Shown here one piece after another: positions 34,727 to 45,111 of a stretch of 64,000 nt of DNA. Position 1 is the first letter of the stretch, and each line of letters opens with the position of its first letter. The notes beneath the pieces were generated by a model that worked only from the letters and a program-made list of their open reading frames with translations, ran no database searches and was not told the origin of the DNA. The DNA comes from Aquilaria yunnanensis. Taxonomy: Eukaryota; Streptophyta; Magnoliopsida; Malvales; Thymelaeaceae. The position numbers were made by a program, and so were the translations under genes. The DNA lies in the NCBI GenBank assembly GCA_039654915.1, contig CM077596.1, forward strand, positions 46,312,501 through 46,376,500, read 5' to 3'.

Positions 34727-37463
34727 TGTCGTGCCCTAAACTGCCCCTGGCCCATTCGGGCCCAATTATATAAGACATGCAGCGGAAGTTTAATTAAACC
34801 GAATGGGCTTTTATTACTCACTAAGACTTATGGGCACGAACCCCAGGATACTTACTGGTACTAGCTTGTTATGTTCTTATTAAAGGTTTAAGCTTAAATG
34901 CTCTTGGAAACAAACTAGCACCTATGTGGATTTCATGTGTTCATTTTCATGGTATTTACCAAGCTTTAGCCAAGATTATGCATGGCAACCAAAACACCAA
35001 CTTAAGTTTGAAAACTTAATTTCATGCATATACTTCGCATGCTTATGTATTTTGGTGTTCACTAGTGCACGAAATCTCTTAATGCTTTTAAAAGCAAACT
35101 AATGCTTAGGCATACATTAATTCACATATGTGCACCTATTCTTCTTATTAGCCATTCCTTACACATGCATCCAAATTTCATGCTTTTCTAAGTTTTCTTG
35201 CATGTTCTTTTTAGTGTGCACATACTTAACCAAACATAGCATGTTTTCACATAAACATGGGCTTATGGGCCTTTTCCCATACTTAACATGCATATGGCCC
35301 AAAATTAACCAAGAACATATTCAAATTTTCTAATTTCTTATTTAAGCCCAAAACATGCATTTAAGCCCAATTTATACATGCTTCCGATTTTCATAAAAAT
35401 CATACTTCCATAAAACATGCATGGGCCTTGGTAAGTCCACCAAGCAATAAAAACACCCAAAGTGTCCATAGTCCATATTACAAGCCCAAAATACTAAGTT
35501 TGGCCAAATTTTAACTAAGTCCATAAATTTGGTCATTTAACTAAGACCAACTATTACATGCTTAAAAGCAAGCCATAATCCAAAGAACACAAATCCACCT
35601 TAAGACGTTGTTCCCACAGTTTCTAGACACGTAGTCCTGCACACAAAGTCCACATTTTATTAACTTGATTTTCAAGCAACTAAAGGTAAATACTTAGAAT
35701 AAATTGAGCAAATAGTATTTACATACTCAACCTCAACACCACAGAAAGAGTACTTAGGACTCTTAGCTCAATCTTTCGAGCACACTTTTTCCTACAAAGG
35801 TAGAGTAGGGCGGGTGAGATTTAAATCTCAATAAGGATTCCGTATGGCTTCCAAAGCCTAACATATGGCCTTTATGGCCTAACATATGCCAAGAATGTAA
35901 TGGCAATAAATATTCCAAAAATCCTGCAAAGAAAACATAAAGACAAAGAAAACACAAAGATACATGTATATACAATAATAATCGAAATCGGGGGTTAGCA
36001 TGCACAACAAATTCATAGAAGCACACAAACACACGCCACTTAACACCTTGATTTACAGAAGGGCAGCAAGCATCCCTCAAGTTTTATTTCATTAATTTCA
36101 CATACTTTTCATTTTCGGAGATCTCACTTAGCATAGGAATTTAAGGTGGCCTACTTAAATCCTAGCCCATAATGCTTGCTTACTTAACTTAGCTCATGAG
36201 CAAAACGGAATTGCCGAAGCAATAATTTAACTTAAGCCCTCATAGCACACCTAGGATCATATGGTTCTTTGACCATCACCTAGGGGCCTGAATACTCAAA
36301 GAGTATAGGAATCCTTACCAACACCGAAAAGCTCTTAGGAGCTTGTTTTCCTTCGTTTTCCTCGCTTGTTGGTTTCTAGAAATGATTTTCTAGCACAAGA
36401 ACCAAAATGGCCAAATAAATTAGTAATCCATAAAATACCAAGAACACTTGGTAATTATCTTAAAGAAATCAAAATACCAAGAATACTTGGTTCACACTTA
36501 CGAAACCTCGACTAGGAGGTGAGACCGAATTTTGTGTGCTTGATGTTCTTCGGACTTTCTTCTTGATTCTTCCTCCCAATGAGCTTAGAAGCTCATATAC
36601 ACAAAGAACTCCTTGAGAAGAGTTCAAAACCTCCAAGAAATGAAGATGGCCGAATTTCTCTCCTTGGTTTTCTTTGAATCTTTTACTTGATTCTTGCTCT
36701 TTGGGTGTTTAGAGCATGAATTCAACCAAGAACACTTGGTTTTAATTTATGGAAGGATGATTTCTAGTGATGGCAGAATTTTTGGAGGAAGGAGAAGAGT
36801 TAGAAATGTTCTTGGAGAGAAGAACAAGTGTTGGCCAAAACTAGAGAGAAGGGAGAGAGAGTTTGTAGAGAGAGATTGAAGAAAGAGAGTGAAATGGCTT
36901 GAATGAGGTGAGATGAGTGAAGAAATGTATTTTGTTGAATGGGGGAGTGTATGTACGGTTATGGGTGTCCAAAATGGGTGGGAATAATGCCTTAGTGGAG
37001 TAATAATTCAAATGGGAAGTGGGAGACAAAGTGGGGGGACAAATTGGAAGAGTTGGTGAAGTTAAATGATGAAGTGGTGAAGGTGGGGGACAAAGGTGAG
37101 TGGAGGTGTGGGTGGAGGTGGAGGTGGCATAAAATATATTATTTTGAATGGACATGGCTAGCCATGGCATCCAAGGCCATGAAAATGGGTCAATTCCCCA
37201 CTTAGTCCTCCAATCTTTAGAATTTGGGCAATTGAGCCCAACTTACAACAATTCCTTTGTTCAATTGAGTCCTTTATCTTTGAAATCCACCATTTTCACC
37301 ATTATTTTTCTTGGCCTAAGCCAAGCTTAATTTCATGAATCCTTAACACTTAATTTAATGTCCCCTCACATTAATTCAGCTAAATTCCCAAATTAGGAAA
37401 ATTCTTTGGCTCCCAATCCACTTACCCCGGGACCTAATCAGTTTGGATTTTCCGGGCATTACA
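34727..37463 (-). repeat. Element B 5' LTR
   Basis: Same length as the 3' LTR (2,737 bp) and identical by my reading except A at 35340 for C at 27449. It carries the same three ACCAAG...CTTGGT dyads. It would drive transcription of the polyprotein on the minus strand. Confidence 0.93.
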
Positions 37464-37468
37464 GGAGA
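37464..37468. repeat. Target-site duplication of element B, right
   Basis: GGAGA, partner of 26831-26835. Confidence 0.9.
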
Positions 37469-37797
37469 GATGACCTAGGATATAAATAGTAGAAGGAATG
37501 AAGAGCCCATTTACCTACCTTGGCATCATCTTCTCCTTATCACTTCTTGGGATTTCCACCATAGGAGGAGGATTGAAGCTTGGAGAAGGGGACTAGAGTC
37601 AAGGAGGCTTAGACTTTTAGGGTCCATCTTGGGTTTCTTCTTTTCCTTTTCTCTTGTAGTTGGATTTTTTTGGTAGTTTGTTTATAGGTTTATTGTTGAA
37701 CAACATTATGGATTGTGAGTAGATTGTTACATATCTCTAGGAGGACAATTCTTTTCCTTGCTATTCAATGGATTTCTGTTTGTTTTGTATGGATGTG
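37469..37797 (+). repeat. Element A 5' LTR, second part (truncated)
   Basis: Aligns with 43956-44255 up to TATGGATGTGGA, where it switches abruptly to pol-derived sequence. The last roughly 630 bp of the LTR and the primer-binding site are missing. A 40-bp stretch (about 37507-37545) is absent from the 3' LTR. Confidence 0.8.
37481..37487 (+). promoter_or_regulatory. TATA box of element A 5' LTR
   Basis: TATAAAT, conserved at 43971-43977 in the 3' LTR. Element B ends 18 bp upstream, so this core promoter now lies next to B's 5' LTR. Confidence 0.6.
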
Positions 37798-37836
37798 GAG
37801 CACAAGTCATATTGGGTGGTTCACACATACCTACAA

Positions 37837-37955
37837 TTAACTTTTGCATTCTCATAATTCAATGGTCAAGGTGGATTTCTTCCAACTCATCCAATTGGAT
37901 AGCTCTCTTCTCTTGGGTACTTTTCAACTCAAAATTCATCTTCTTCACCTCCCAA
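37837..37955 (-). repeat. Inverted copy of 38600-38735 within element A
   Basis: The plus strand here (CTTTTGCATTCTCATAA, TTTCTTCCAACTCATCCAAT, CAACTCAAAATTCATCTTCT) is the reverse complement, with some differences, of the Pol C-terminal segment at 38600-38735. Just before it, 37798-37820 repeats 38597-38619 in direct orientation. Confidence 0.85.
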
Positions 37956-37979
37956 GATGACCTGGCAACTAAGGTATTG

Positions 37980-39010
37980 CAAACGGGCTATTATTGGCCA
38001 TCTTTATTTAAGGATGCATATATATTTGTGAAGAAATGTGATAGATGCCAAAGGTTAGGAAACATTTCTAGGAGAGATAAAATGCCATTGCAAAATATTC
38101 TTGAGGTAGAAGTGTTTGATTTATGGGGTATAGATTTTATTGGTCCTTTTCCTCTTTCATTTGGCAATCATTAAATTTTGCTTACGGTTGATTATGTTTC
38201 TACATGCGTGGAAGCCATTGCCACCCCTTCTTGTGATGCTAATGTAGTTGTTAAGTTCCTTCAAAGGAATGTTTTTGCAAGGTTTAGAACACCTAGAGCG
38301 ATTATCTCAGACGAGGGATCACACTTCATCAACAAAACTTTGGCTCAAGCTCTAGTAAAGTATGGTATGCGGCATAAAGTGTCATTTCCCTATCATCCAC
38401 AAACGAATGGTCAAGCCAAAATTTCAAACCAGGAGATCATGAAAATATTAGAAAAGACGGTGGGCATCAATCAAAAAGATTGGTCACTAAAGTTAAGTGA
38501 TGCACTTTGGGCATATTGAATGGCATTCAAGACACCTATTCGAATGTCTCCGTATTGACTTGTGTTTGGGAAGGCTTGCCACTTGCCAATGGAATTGGAG
38601 CACAAGTCATATTGAGCGGTGAAGAAAATGAATTTTGAGTTGAAGAATCTCAAGAGAAAAGAGCTATGCAATTGGATGAGTTGGAAGAAATCTGCCTTGA
38701 TGCTTATGAGAATGCAAAAGTTTACAAGGAGATAACGAAGTTTTGGCATGATAAGATGCTTATGAAGAAGGAGTTCCAACCGGGTCAAAAAGTGCTGCTT
38801 TTCAATTCAAAGTTGAGGCTTTTCCTGGGAAAGTTAAAATCCAAGTGGTCGGGCCCGTTTGAGGTGGTTAAAGTGAAGCCATATGGAGCAGTGGAGTTTA
38901 AAGGTCACGATGGATCCATATTTCAAGTCAATGGACAACAAGTGAAAACCTACTATGGTGATGAACTTGGGCACATTGGCCAATTGATTTTGGCCGAACC
39001 CGACCCTTGA
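37980..39010 (+). pseudogene. pol: Integrase and Pol C-terminus of element A, broken
   Basis: The first frame has the end of the integrase zinc domain (GYYWPSLFKDA, CDRCQR) and the first catalytic Asp (GIDFIGPFP). After a TAA at 38172-38174 the same frame continues with LTVDYVSTCVEAIA and the second Asp in IISDEGSHF. The third catalytic residue, normally Glu in the NGQxEISN motif, is Lys here (NGQAKISNQE). Further stops and a frameshift follow near 38520-38660, then the C-terminal segment LRLFLGKLKSKWSGPFEVVK and a GAVEFKG stretch ending at 39010. Integrase inserts element cDNA into chromosomes; this copy is inactive. Confidence 0.85.
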
Positions 39011-39324
39011 AGGAATAGTCAAAGGCACCTATCTAGAGGCGTAAAATCAAGTACTAGTTGAGAGGCAACCCGATTTCCATTCCCTTGTTTTTTTACTTTC
39101 ATGAATTATTTTGTGTTTTCTTTTTGCTTTTGTGGTTATTTGGTGTTTCAATGTTTTTTGTAGGGTTGGAAGAGCCATTGGAAGGAAAAAAGAAGAAGGA
39201 TGGACAACACTAGTTCAACTTGGGGAGGTACAATGCTTTGATTGTTCAAGTGGTACGTGATTTAGTATAGAAAATTAGGGGGTTAAATTACAAAACTATT
39301 AAAAACTGAGGGTGAGTTTGCAAG

Positions 39325-39503
39325 TTGGCGATGCGTTGCCAATTTGCAGGAAAAAAAAAGAACGTTCATAATAGTGGCGACGCGTCACCAGAATTTCGCG
39401 TCAGCTGGTGACGCGTCACCAGTTTGCAAAAAAATAGATAGAATGTTCATAACTATGGCGACGCGTCGCTAGAATTATGCCTCAGTTGGCGACGCATCGC
39501 CAA
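39325..39503. repeat. Cluster of five 16-18-bp palindromes (TGGCGACGCGTCGCCA type)
   Basis: Motifs at 39325-39342, 39375-39390, 39405-39422, 39456-39471 and 39486-39503. CTGGTGACGCGTCACCAG at 39405 is a perfect 18-bp palindrome; the others carry one or a few mismatches. Related motifs sit in both A LTRs and the C LTR, and weaker ones in solo LTR F. Confidence 0.85.
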
Positions 39504-39539
39504 TACCAGAACTGTCATTTTTAACTCTTATGTTTTCAC

Positions 39540-40558
39540 TTCTCTTCACTTTTTAACTCACCCCTCCACCAAAAAACCTCTCAATTCTCAAACCCTAGCC
39601 CTTCCGTAAGCCTCACGGTTCGATTTGCTTGTTGGTTTCTCCTCTCAAGATTCAAAGCAAGTAAGTTCCTCTTCATCTTCTTTCTCTTCCCTTCTTCCTT
39701 TTGATGTTTTATTAGGTGCGAATCATGCGTGCTAGTGGGGTCCTGAAATTGATTGATTATACTTTGGTTTTATGGATTTCTTGTATGATTTTGATCTACA
39801 TTGAATATATGTATGTATTGGGAGTGTTTTGTGGATTGGATTATCGATTTGGAATGAAAATCATAGTTAGAAATTTGGCCACAAAGAGGGCCACAAAATT
39901 TTCATGGCAATTTCTTGATGATGGTTATTCTTGTTGGTTGGTGGACTCCAAAAGTCTTAGCTACATGGATTAGGAGTGGGTCAAGCTGAATTCCCACTAA
40001 TTTGCTCTAGGATGCTTGAATTTAACATTTGATTGTTTCCGGAAAAGTGTAACTTAAGTTCCTCCATATGTACTTTGCAGAACAATGTAGCTTCATGTGC
40101 TTCTTGTCTATCTCAATTCTTTGTATAGGTTGCACCTAGGTATTGCATATTGCAAGTTTGTGTCATTAATTTACACCCAAAAGCATGATTTTCATATATA
40201 CCAAGGGCGAGAATTATGTATGGACTATGGTGGAGATTTTTGTGATAGCATGTTTATTAGCATACAACTCTTGACTTGGGCTTCGTTCTTCACGATGAAT
40301 TGCTCGATTAGCAAGTATGTATTGCATAGTTGCATAATCCCAATGTGCTTGGGCCTTACAACACTTAGACCAATTTCCTGGAATGCTCCAATATGCTTGC
40401 ATGAACATGAAATAGGAATTGAAACACCTTAATTTTGCATGAGATTTTCTTGTGAAGTTTGTCAAGTTGAAGTTTTATTAGTGGTCGTGAATGCTAGTTC
40501 TTTGTCCTGTAATTTTTCATGTGAAGAAAATTGAATTGAACTTTGTTTGGCTTTGTAG
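39540..40558 (+). promoter_or_regulatory. Possible promoter, leader and 5' UTR intron of the element A extra ORF
   Basis: After the palindrome cluster, 39535-39660 is CT-rich and gene-leader-like (AACCCTAGCCC at about 39594). A good splice donor GTAAGTTCC at 39661 and an acceptor TTTGGCTTTGTAG ending at 40558 would remove an 898-bp AT-rich intron just before the ATG at 40564. No TATA box was clear. This is inferred from sequence signals only. Confidence 0.4.
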
Positions 40559-40563
40559 GAAAC

Positions 40564-41900
40564 ATGCCTCGCAAGTCAGTGCCAATTCATTCTTTTAAGG
40601 AAAAGGGAAAGGGAAAAAGGATTCGAGATGAAGAGCCTCAAGAACCTCCTTACGACAAAAATTGCTTTGTTTCTTCTCGGGCACACAACTATTTTGAGGT
40701 CTCGACCCGCAAGTTGACACCAGAGTGGGGTTTTAACTTCTCCAAGAAAGAAAATGAGGGAATTCTGAGAGTGGTGGAGAGGCGAGGATGACGAAACTGG
40801 GTTACTCATCCTCGGGCAGAGGTGCCTCAAATACTAATCATGGAGTTCTATGCGAACCTAATGAGGGCATATTATCTCAATCGCGGGGCTAAGGTTTGCT
40901 TTGTGAGGACTCATGGAGTGCACTACGACGACACAGCTATCAACAGCTTGCTTTAGATCAACCCACTAATTAGAGAATCAATCAAGGAAGCCACCCTTGA
41001 GAAGATGGCTCAGATAGTGTGTGGTCACCCGGTCAACTAGACATCGAGTAGGGATCAGTCGCATAGGAAGCTCTATTTTAGCTCTGTAGCCCTCCCACTT
41101 GAGATGAAAGCATGAAACTACTTCATCTCTTCTCGCCTCATCCCAACGACTCACGTTCGAGAGGTTACCCCGGATCGGTTGGAGATCCTATATTGCATAG
41201 CATGCGATTTTTGGATAGATGCCGGACACCTCATCTTCAAGCATATCTTTTGTGCCGCAAAGTCGAAGCGGGGGAATCAACCTTTCCCACAGTTAATCAC
41301 AAGTTTGCTTTTGAGGGCCGTGGTCGACTTGGAGGAGCCCTTGAAGGTATCTTTGGTCATAAGGCCAATCTCAGTAGACAAACTCAGTGAGGCATCGGTG
41401 GGGATCCAAGAGATAGCTTCAGAGGAGGAGGATAAGGAAGATGCCATGCATGAGCATGAGCAAGTTGAAGAAGAAGAAGAAGAGGAAGAGAAGTTTTAGG
41501 AGCAAGATCAAAGAATAAAGGAGCAAGGGGGACTTCTGAGCAATTGATCGATCTGGCTACCGCTACTCCAGAATCATTAGCCGTGGCACTTAACAAGATG
41601 TACATCCTCATGAAAGAGCAGCATGATGAGTCGGTAGCCCGATTCAAATCAATGGGTGGCACTTTCGCCTCTTTTGCTAGAGAAATGCGTGAAGGCATAT
41701 CTCTCCTTGCGGGCAATCAAGAATCTTTCTCTAGCCAAGTACTTTTAGGGCCACCAGCACCAATAGCAGAGCTTACCTCAAGAATACCCCTCTTTCTAAC
41801 CCATCCCTCCACATTTCTACCCCTCAGCATACCAGTGATACATGCCACACCCCTCCAGCCATCCACCTCCATTCTCCCCGCATTTCAGACCTCCCCGTGA
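40564..41900 (+). pseudogene. Extra ORF of element A with 'putative plant transposon protein' domain, broken
   Basis: The protein begins MPRKSVPIHSFKEKGKGKRI, a basic N-terminus, followed by KNCFVSSRAHNYFE. Then comes a domain with WVTHPRAEVPQILIMEFYAN, CFVRTHGVHYD, INPLIRES, YFISSRLIPTTHV, EVTPDRLEILYCI and LITSLLLRAV. This order matches the domain Pfam calls Transposase_32 or putative plant transposon protein, carried downstream of pol by Athila/Tat elements in the env-like position. An acidic stretch (VEEEEEEEEKF) and a shifted frame (41544-41900, with ALNKMYILMKEQHDESVARF) follow. In-frame stops at 40789, 40954, 41038 and 41113 break it; two (40789, 41113) look like Trp-to-TGA changes. 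The molecular function of the family is unknown. Confidence 0.7.
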
Positions 41901-42739
41901 CCCATTTGAGGCTCCATCTTCTTTCCTTCTGGCCGGCGGCTCTTTTGGCCATGATGACATGGGCAAGGATTATTAGGGGCGAGAACATCCTCCCCCAGGT
42001 ATGATTCTTGAACAAATCCTTTCCATCAAGGACAATGTTATGCTTAAGTTTGGGGGGTTTTTTTGTTTGATAGCCATACTTGACATTCCTTTTTTGTGCC
42101 ATTGTTTTTAGACTAAGTTGTGTTCTTGAGATTTAGGTTAATTTTGTTTGTTTCATTTAGGGTGTCTTTTTCTTTCATGTTTTTCTCTTATTTAATCTTT
42201 GTAGGTTGCATGTAGGAGCATATAGGTTGATGTCTTTTCGTCTTTCCTTATTTATTTTTATTAGGACCTAATGGAAACCATTGTTGTATATGGATGGATG
42301 TGGTTGCTAGTTTTATTCTCTTGAAGTTTTGGTGAATTTGGAAAGTTAGTTTTGAAACTTTTTGTGGAACCTTTATGGTGTGGTGTTTTGAGCTTGGGAG
42401 TTGTGCTATAAACTTGTTCTCTTTTGAGATCCTCGTGCTGTGTTCCGATCGAGAACTTGCTTGAGGACCCAGCAAACCCATAATAGTTGTATGGAACTTG
42501 AAGCTCATTTGGTTTCATAGGATGAACCGTTTCCCCAAATAGCCAACCCTATCATGCTTTCTCTTAGTAAGCCCCTTTATGCCTAATTGCTTAACTTTTG
42601 CTTGTTTCACCCATATTCTAAGCGCTCACTCTATTTATATCCTTACTTTTACCTGAGGTGGAAAATTTAAATCATGGGCTTAGAAGAGGCTGCATTGAGT
42701 TGAATAAAGTAGTGAAATAAGGGCAAGTTTTGGGGGTTC

Positions 42740-42804
<65 letters not shown>

Positions 42805-43557
42805 TACTTCGCTGTTTTGCAGTATCGAAGTAGGTTGAGGTCTTCTCCTAAGGCAAGAGTTGATCACAGCTCGAAAAAGATGCTTGAGACATGAGTATGA
42901 TTTAAAAAAATAAAAAAATAAAATAATAAAATAATAAATAAAATAATAAATAAATCACCTTGGATTGTATTAAGTTAGTAGCTTGGGTATAGGCAGAGTT
43001 CCTGTTTGTACACTTGCTAAACGGCAAAATACATGAAGAGGAAATAGTAGTTGGTTAAGAGGTGTAATGTGTTGGTGGACGATGGGTTGATGCTTGTTCA
43101 ATTCAATCGTTTATTTTAAGCCATTGTTTTAGTTTTCTTTACCTCATTGGCTCCACTTAGAAAGCCATCATGTAGTTCCTCCTCTTTTCCTAGCCCAGAC
43201 CCATTGCACCCTTTTGAAAAATCATTTGAGCTTTGAGTTTTATACAACTGGCCGTAGAAGAATATGGTAGGGGAAGTTGGATCCTCTTGCAAGCCTATGG
43301 AAAGAAACATAGTATAGGTTCCAAGTTATATAACACAACTCTTTTAGCAGGAATCGGGCTTGAGTGTTGAGGGTCATACCCTCAAGGGCTCCACCTTAAA
43401 TAGCAAAACTTTTCTTTCCTTAGTCACCATTTCTTCTTTTGAAGTTGAATTTATGGATCATTAAAGTTCAGGTGTGGCGATTGGTTGACATTGTAGTTTC
43501 TTTGTTTTGATGTGTTTAGTTTCTAGGATAGGGCGCTAGGGACTAGCTTAGGTTTAA
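41901..43557 (+). other. Element A 3' noncoding region
   Basis: Contains the landmark AAGGACAATGTTATGCTTAA followed by a G run (42027-42058) and the block CTACTTCGCTGTTTTGCAG with TTGCTAAACGGCAAAATAC (42806-43030), both shared in reverse orientation with element D1. No ORF of note. Confidence 0.6.
42744..42802. repeat. (AT)n microsatellite
   Basis: About 59 bp of uninterrupted AT dinucleotide. Confidence 0.95.
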
Positions 43558-43570
43558 GTTTGGGGGAGTT
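43558..43570 (+). other. Element A polypurine tract
   Basis: GTTTGGGGGAGTT directly before the 3' LTR start TGTTAAGCGC. Confidence 0.65.
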
Positions 43571-44888
43571 TGTTAAGCGCATAATTCAATGGTCAAAGTT
43601 GTTGACCTTTCGGCAACTTTGACCGTCAAATACTTGCATCTCTTCCCTTTTATCTTAGTTTTTCTTGTTTTCATTGGTTTTTATAGGTTGGGTGGTGTTG
43701 AGGATATAGTAGTTTGGAGCGGGATTGGGCAAAGCTAAAATGAAGCGTCGCCAATGTTAGCGACGTTCTGTCAAGTTTTCAATAGTTGGCGATGCGTCGC
43801 CACCATTTCAACCCAGTTGGTGACGCGTCGCCAATATCTGTTCTGTTTCACCGAATCTTACAATTTTGATGGTCTCCCACACTTCCTACCTGATGACCTA
43901 TCCAAAGAGAAGGGATTTTGATCCTTTTAGGGTTTTGGGAAGAGGAATAGAAAGGAGAGATGACCTAGGATATAAATAGTAGAAGGAATGAAAAGCCCAC
44001 TTCTTAGGATTTCCACCATAAGAGGAGGATTAAAGCTTGGAGAAGGGGACTAGAGTCAAGGAGGCTTAGACTTTTAGGGTCCATATTGGGTTTCTTCTTT
44101 TCCTTTTCTTTTGTAGTTGGATTTTTATGGTAGTTTGTTTATAGGTTTATTGTTGAACAACATTATGGATTGTGAGTAGATTGTTACATCTCTCTAGGAG
44201 GACACATCTTTTCCTTGCTATTCAATGGATTTCTGTTTGTTTTTTATGGATGTGGATCACTTGCGTTGTCTTTTCTTGTGCTAATTGTTATGCGTTGAAA
44301 GGCCACCACACATAACTCACAAATCCCATTTAGTTCTTGTGAGAGGAACAAAAGAGGATGGAAAAGAAGAAGGGGGCATAATGGGTCTTTTAGATTAGAG
44401 GTAATCTAGGAATTCATTTGGTATTTAAAAGAGGGTTAAGGCTTAATCCACCTTAGGTTAAAACATGAGCTTGAATATTGCCTTGTTTAATCTTGGGTGA
44501 GTAAAAACTTGTCTTGAAAAAGGGGGTTTTGAACTAGTGACCTAATCACCACACAAGGGGAGACTACCTTAGGGCTTCCATTAACTTAGGTAGCATGGAA
44601 AGGGGGTGGAATCCTAGGGGGATGGCTTTCCCATTTTTAGTCCCTTTTTACAAGTCTATTTTAGCATCTAGTGCATCTTTTAGTGCTTCAGTAATTAAGA
44701 ACTTCATTTTCTCTAGTTTAATACTTTTTTGTGGTTGATTAGATAGCTTGAGTAGTTAAACTTCTTCAATTCTTGGTAAAAATCTCATTATCCCTTGGGA
44801 CGATACCCATATTTGCCTTTTAGTACATGACGACTTCGTACACTTGCAGAATGGAGGTTATAATTGAAAAGCTATTGGTGTTCCAACC
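43571..44888 (+). repeat. Element A 3' LTR
   Basis: Starts TGTTAAGCGC after the polypurine tract; TATA box at 43971-43977. It has palindromic motifs at 43786-43802 and 43817-43834 and typical late-LTR wording (CCTTGGGACGATACC, CACTTGCAG). The end is set by GCATG at 44889; the terminal dinucleotide is CC instead of CA. Confidence 0.75.
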
Positions 44889-44893
44889 GCATG

Positions 44894-45111
44894 TTGGCTG
44901 AATTTTCCAAATTTTGCTAGGAAGGTCAAAGGGAGACTTAAGGGGTTCTTAAGGTACCTTAGGATCTAAGCATTTCGGGGGTACTTTGAGACTTTTAAAA
45001 GTCCTTCCAGACCTAGGAGTTTTCTTGAGTTTTGTAAAATTTTATGGTTGTTTCTACCATAAGCAAGAAAACTAGTTTACAAAGGATCACAACTATGTAT
45101 CACTAGCTTGG
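44894..45111 (+). other. Element C sequence after element A
   Basis: Continuation of element C leading into RT. No primer-binding site is visible, so a deletion probably joins LTR or leader directly to RT. Confidence 0.4.

Larger units (their letters stand above)
26836..37463 (-). mobile_element. Element B: complete, young Tekay-type Ty3 retrotransposon
   Basis: A 10,628-bp element with two 2,737-bp LTRs, perfect 5-bp target duplications (GGAGA), a tRNA-Met primer-binding site, one unbroken Gag-Pol frame and a polypurine tract. The only LTR difference I found is C at 27449 versus A at 35340. All parts needed for copying are present, so it looks potentially autonomous. Insertion was very recent and lies inside the 5' LTR of element A, 13 bp before that LTR's TATA box as it now stands. 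Confidence 0.93.
26410..44888 (+). mobile_element. Element A: Athila/Tat-like Ty3 retrotransposon with an extra ORF
   Basis: LTRs at 26410-37797 (split by B) and 43571-44888 share TGTTAAG-GCATAATTCAA starts, a TATA box and long matching blocks, with visible divergence. The interior keeps the integrase and the C-terminus of Pol, then a 4.5-kb 3' region with an extra ORF. Gag, protease, RT and the primer-binding site are deleted. Without B, about 7.8 kb remain. The integrase wording (YYWPSLFKDA, CDRCQR, NISRR) is that of the non-chromovirus Athila/Tat side. Confidence 0.8.
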
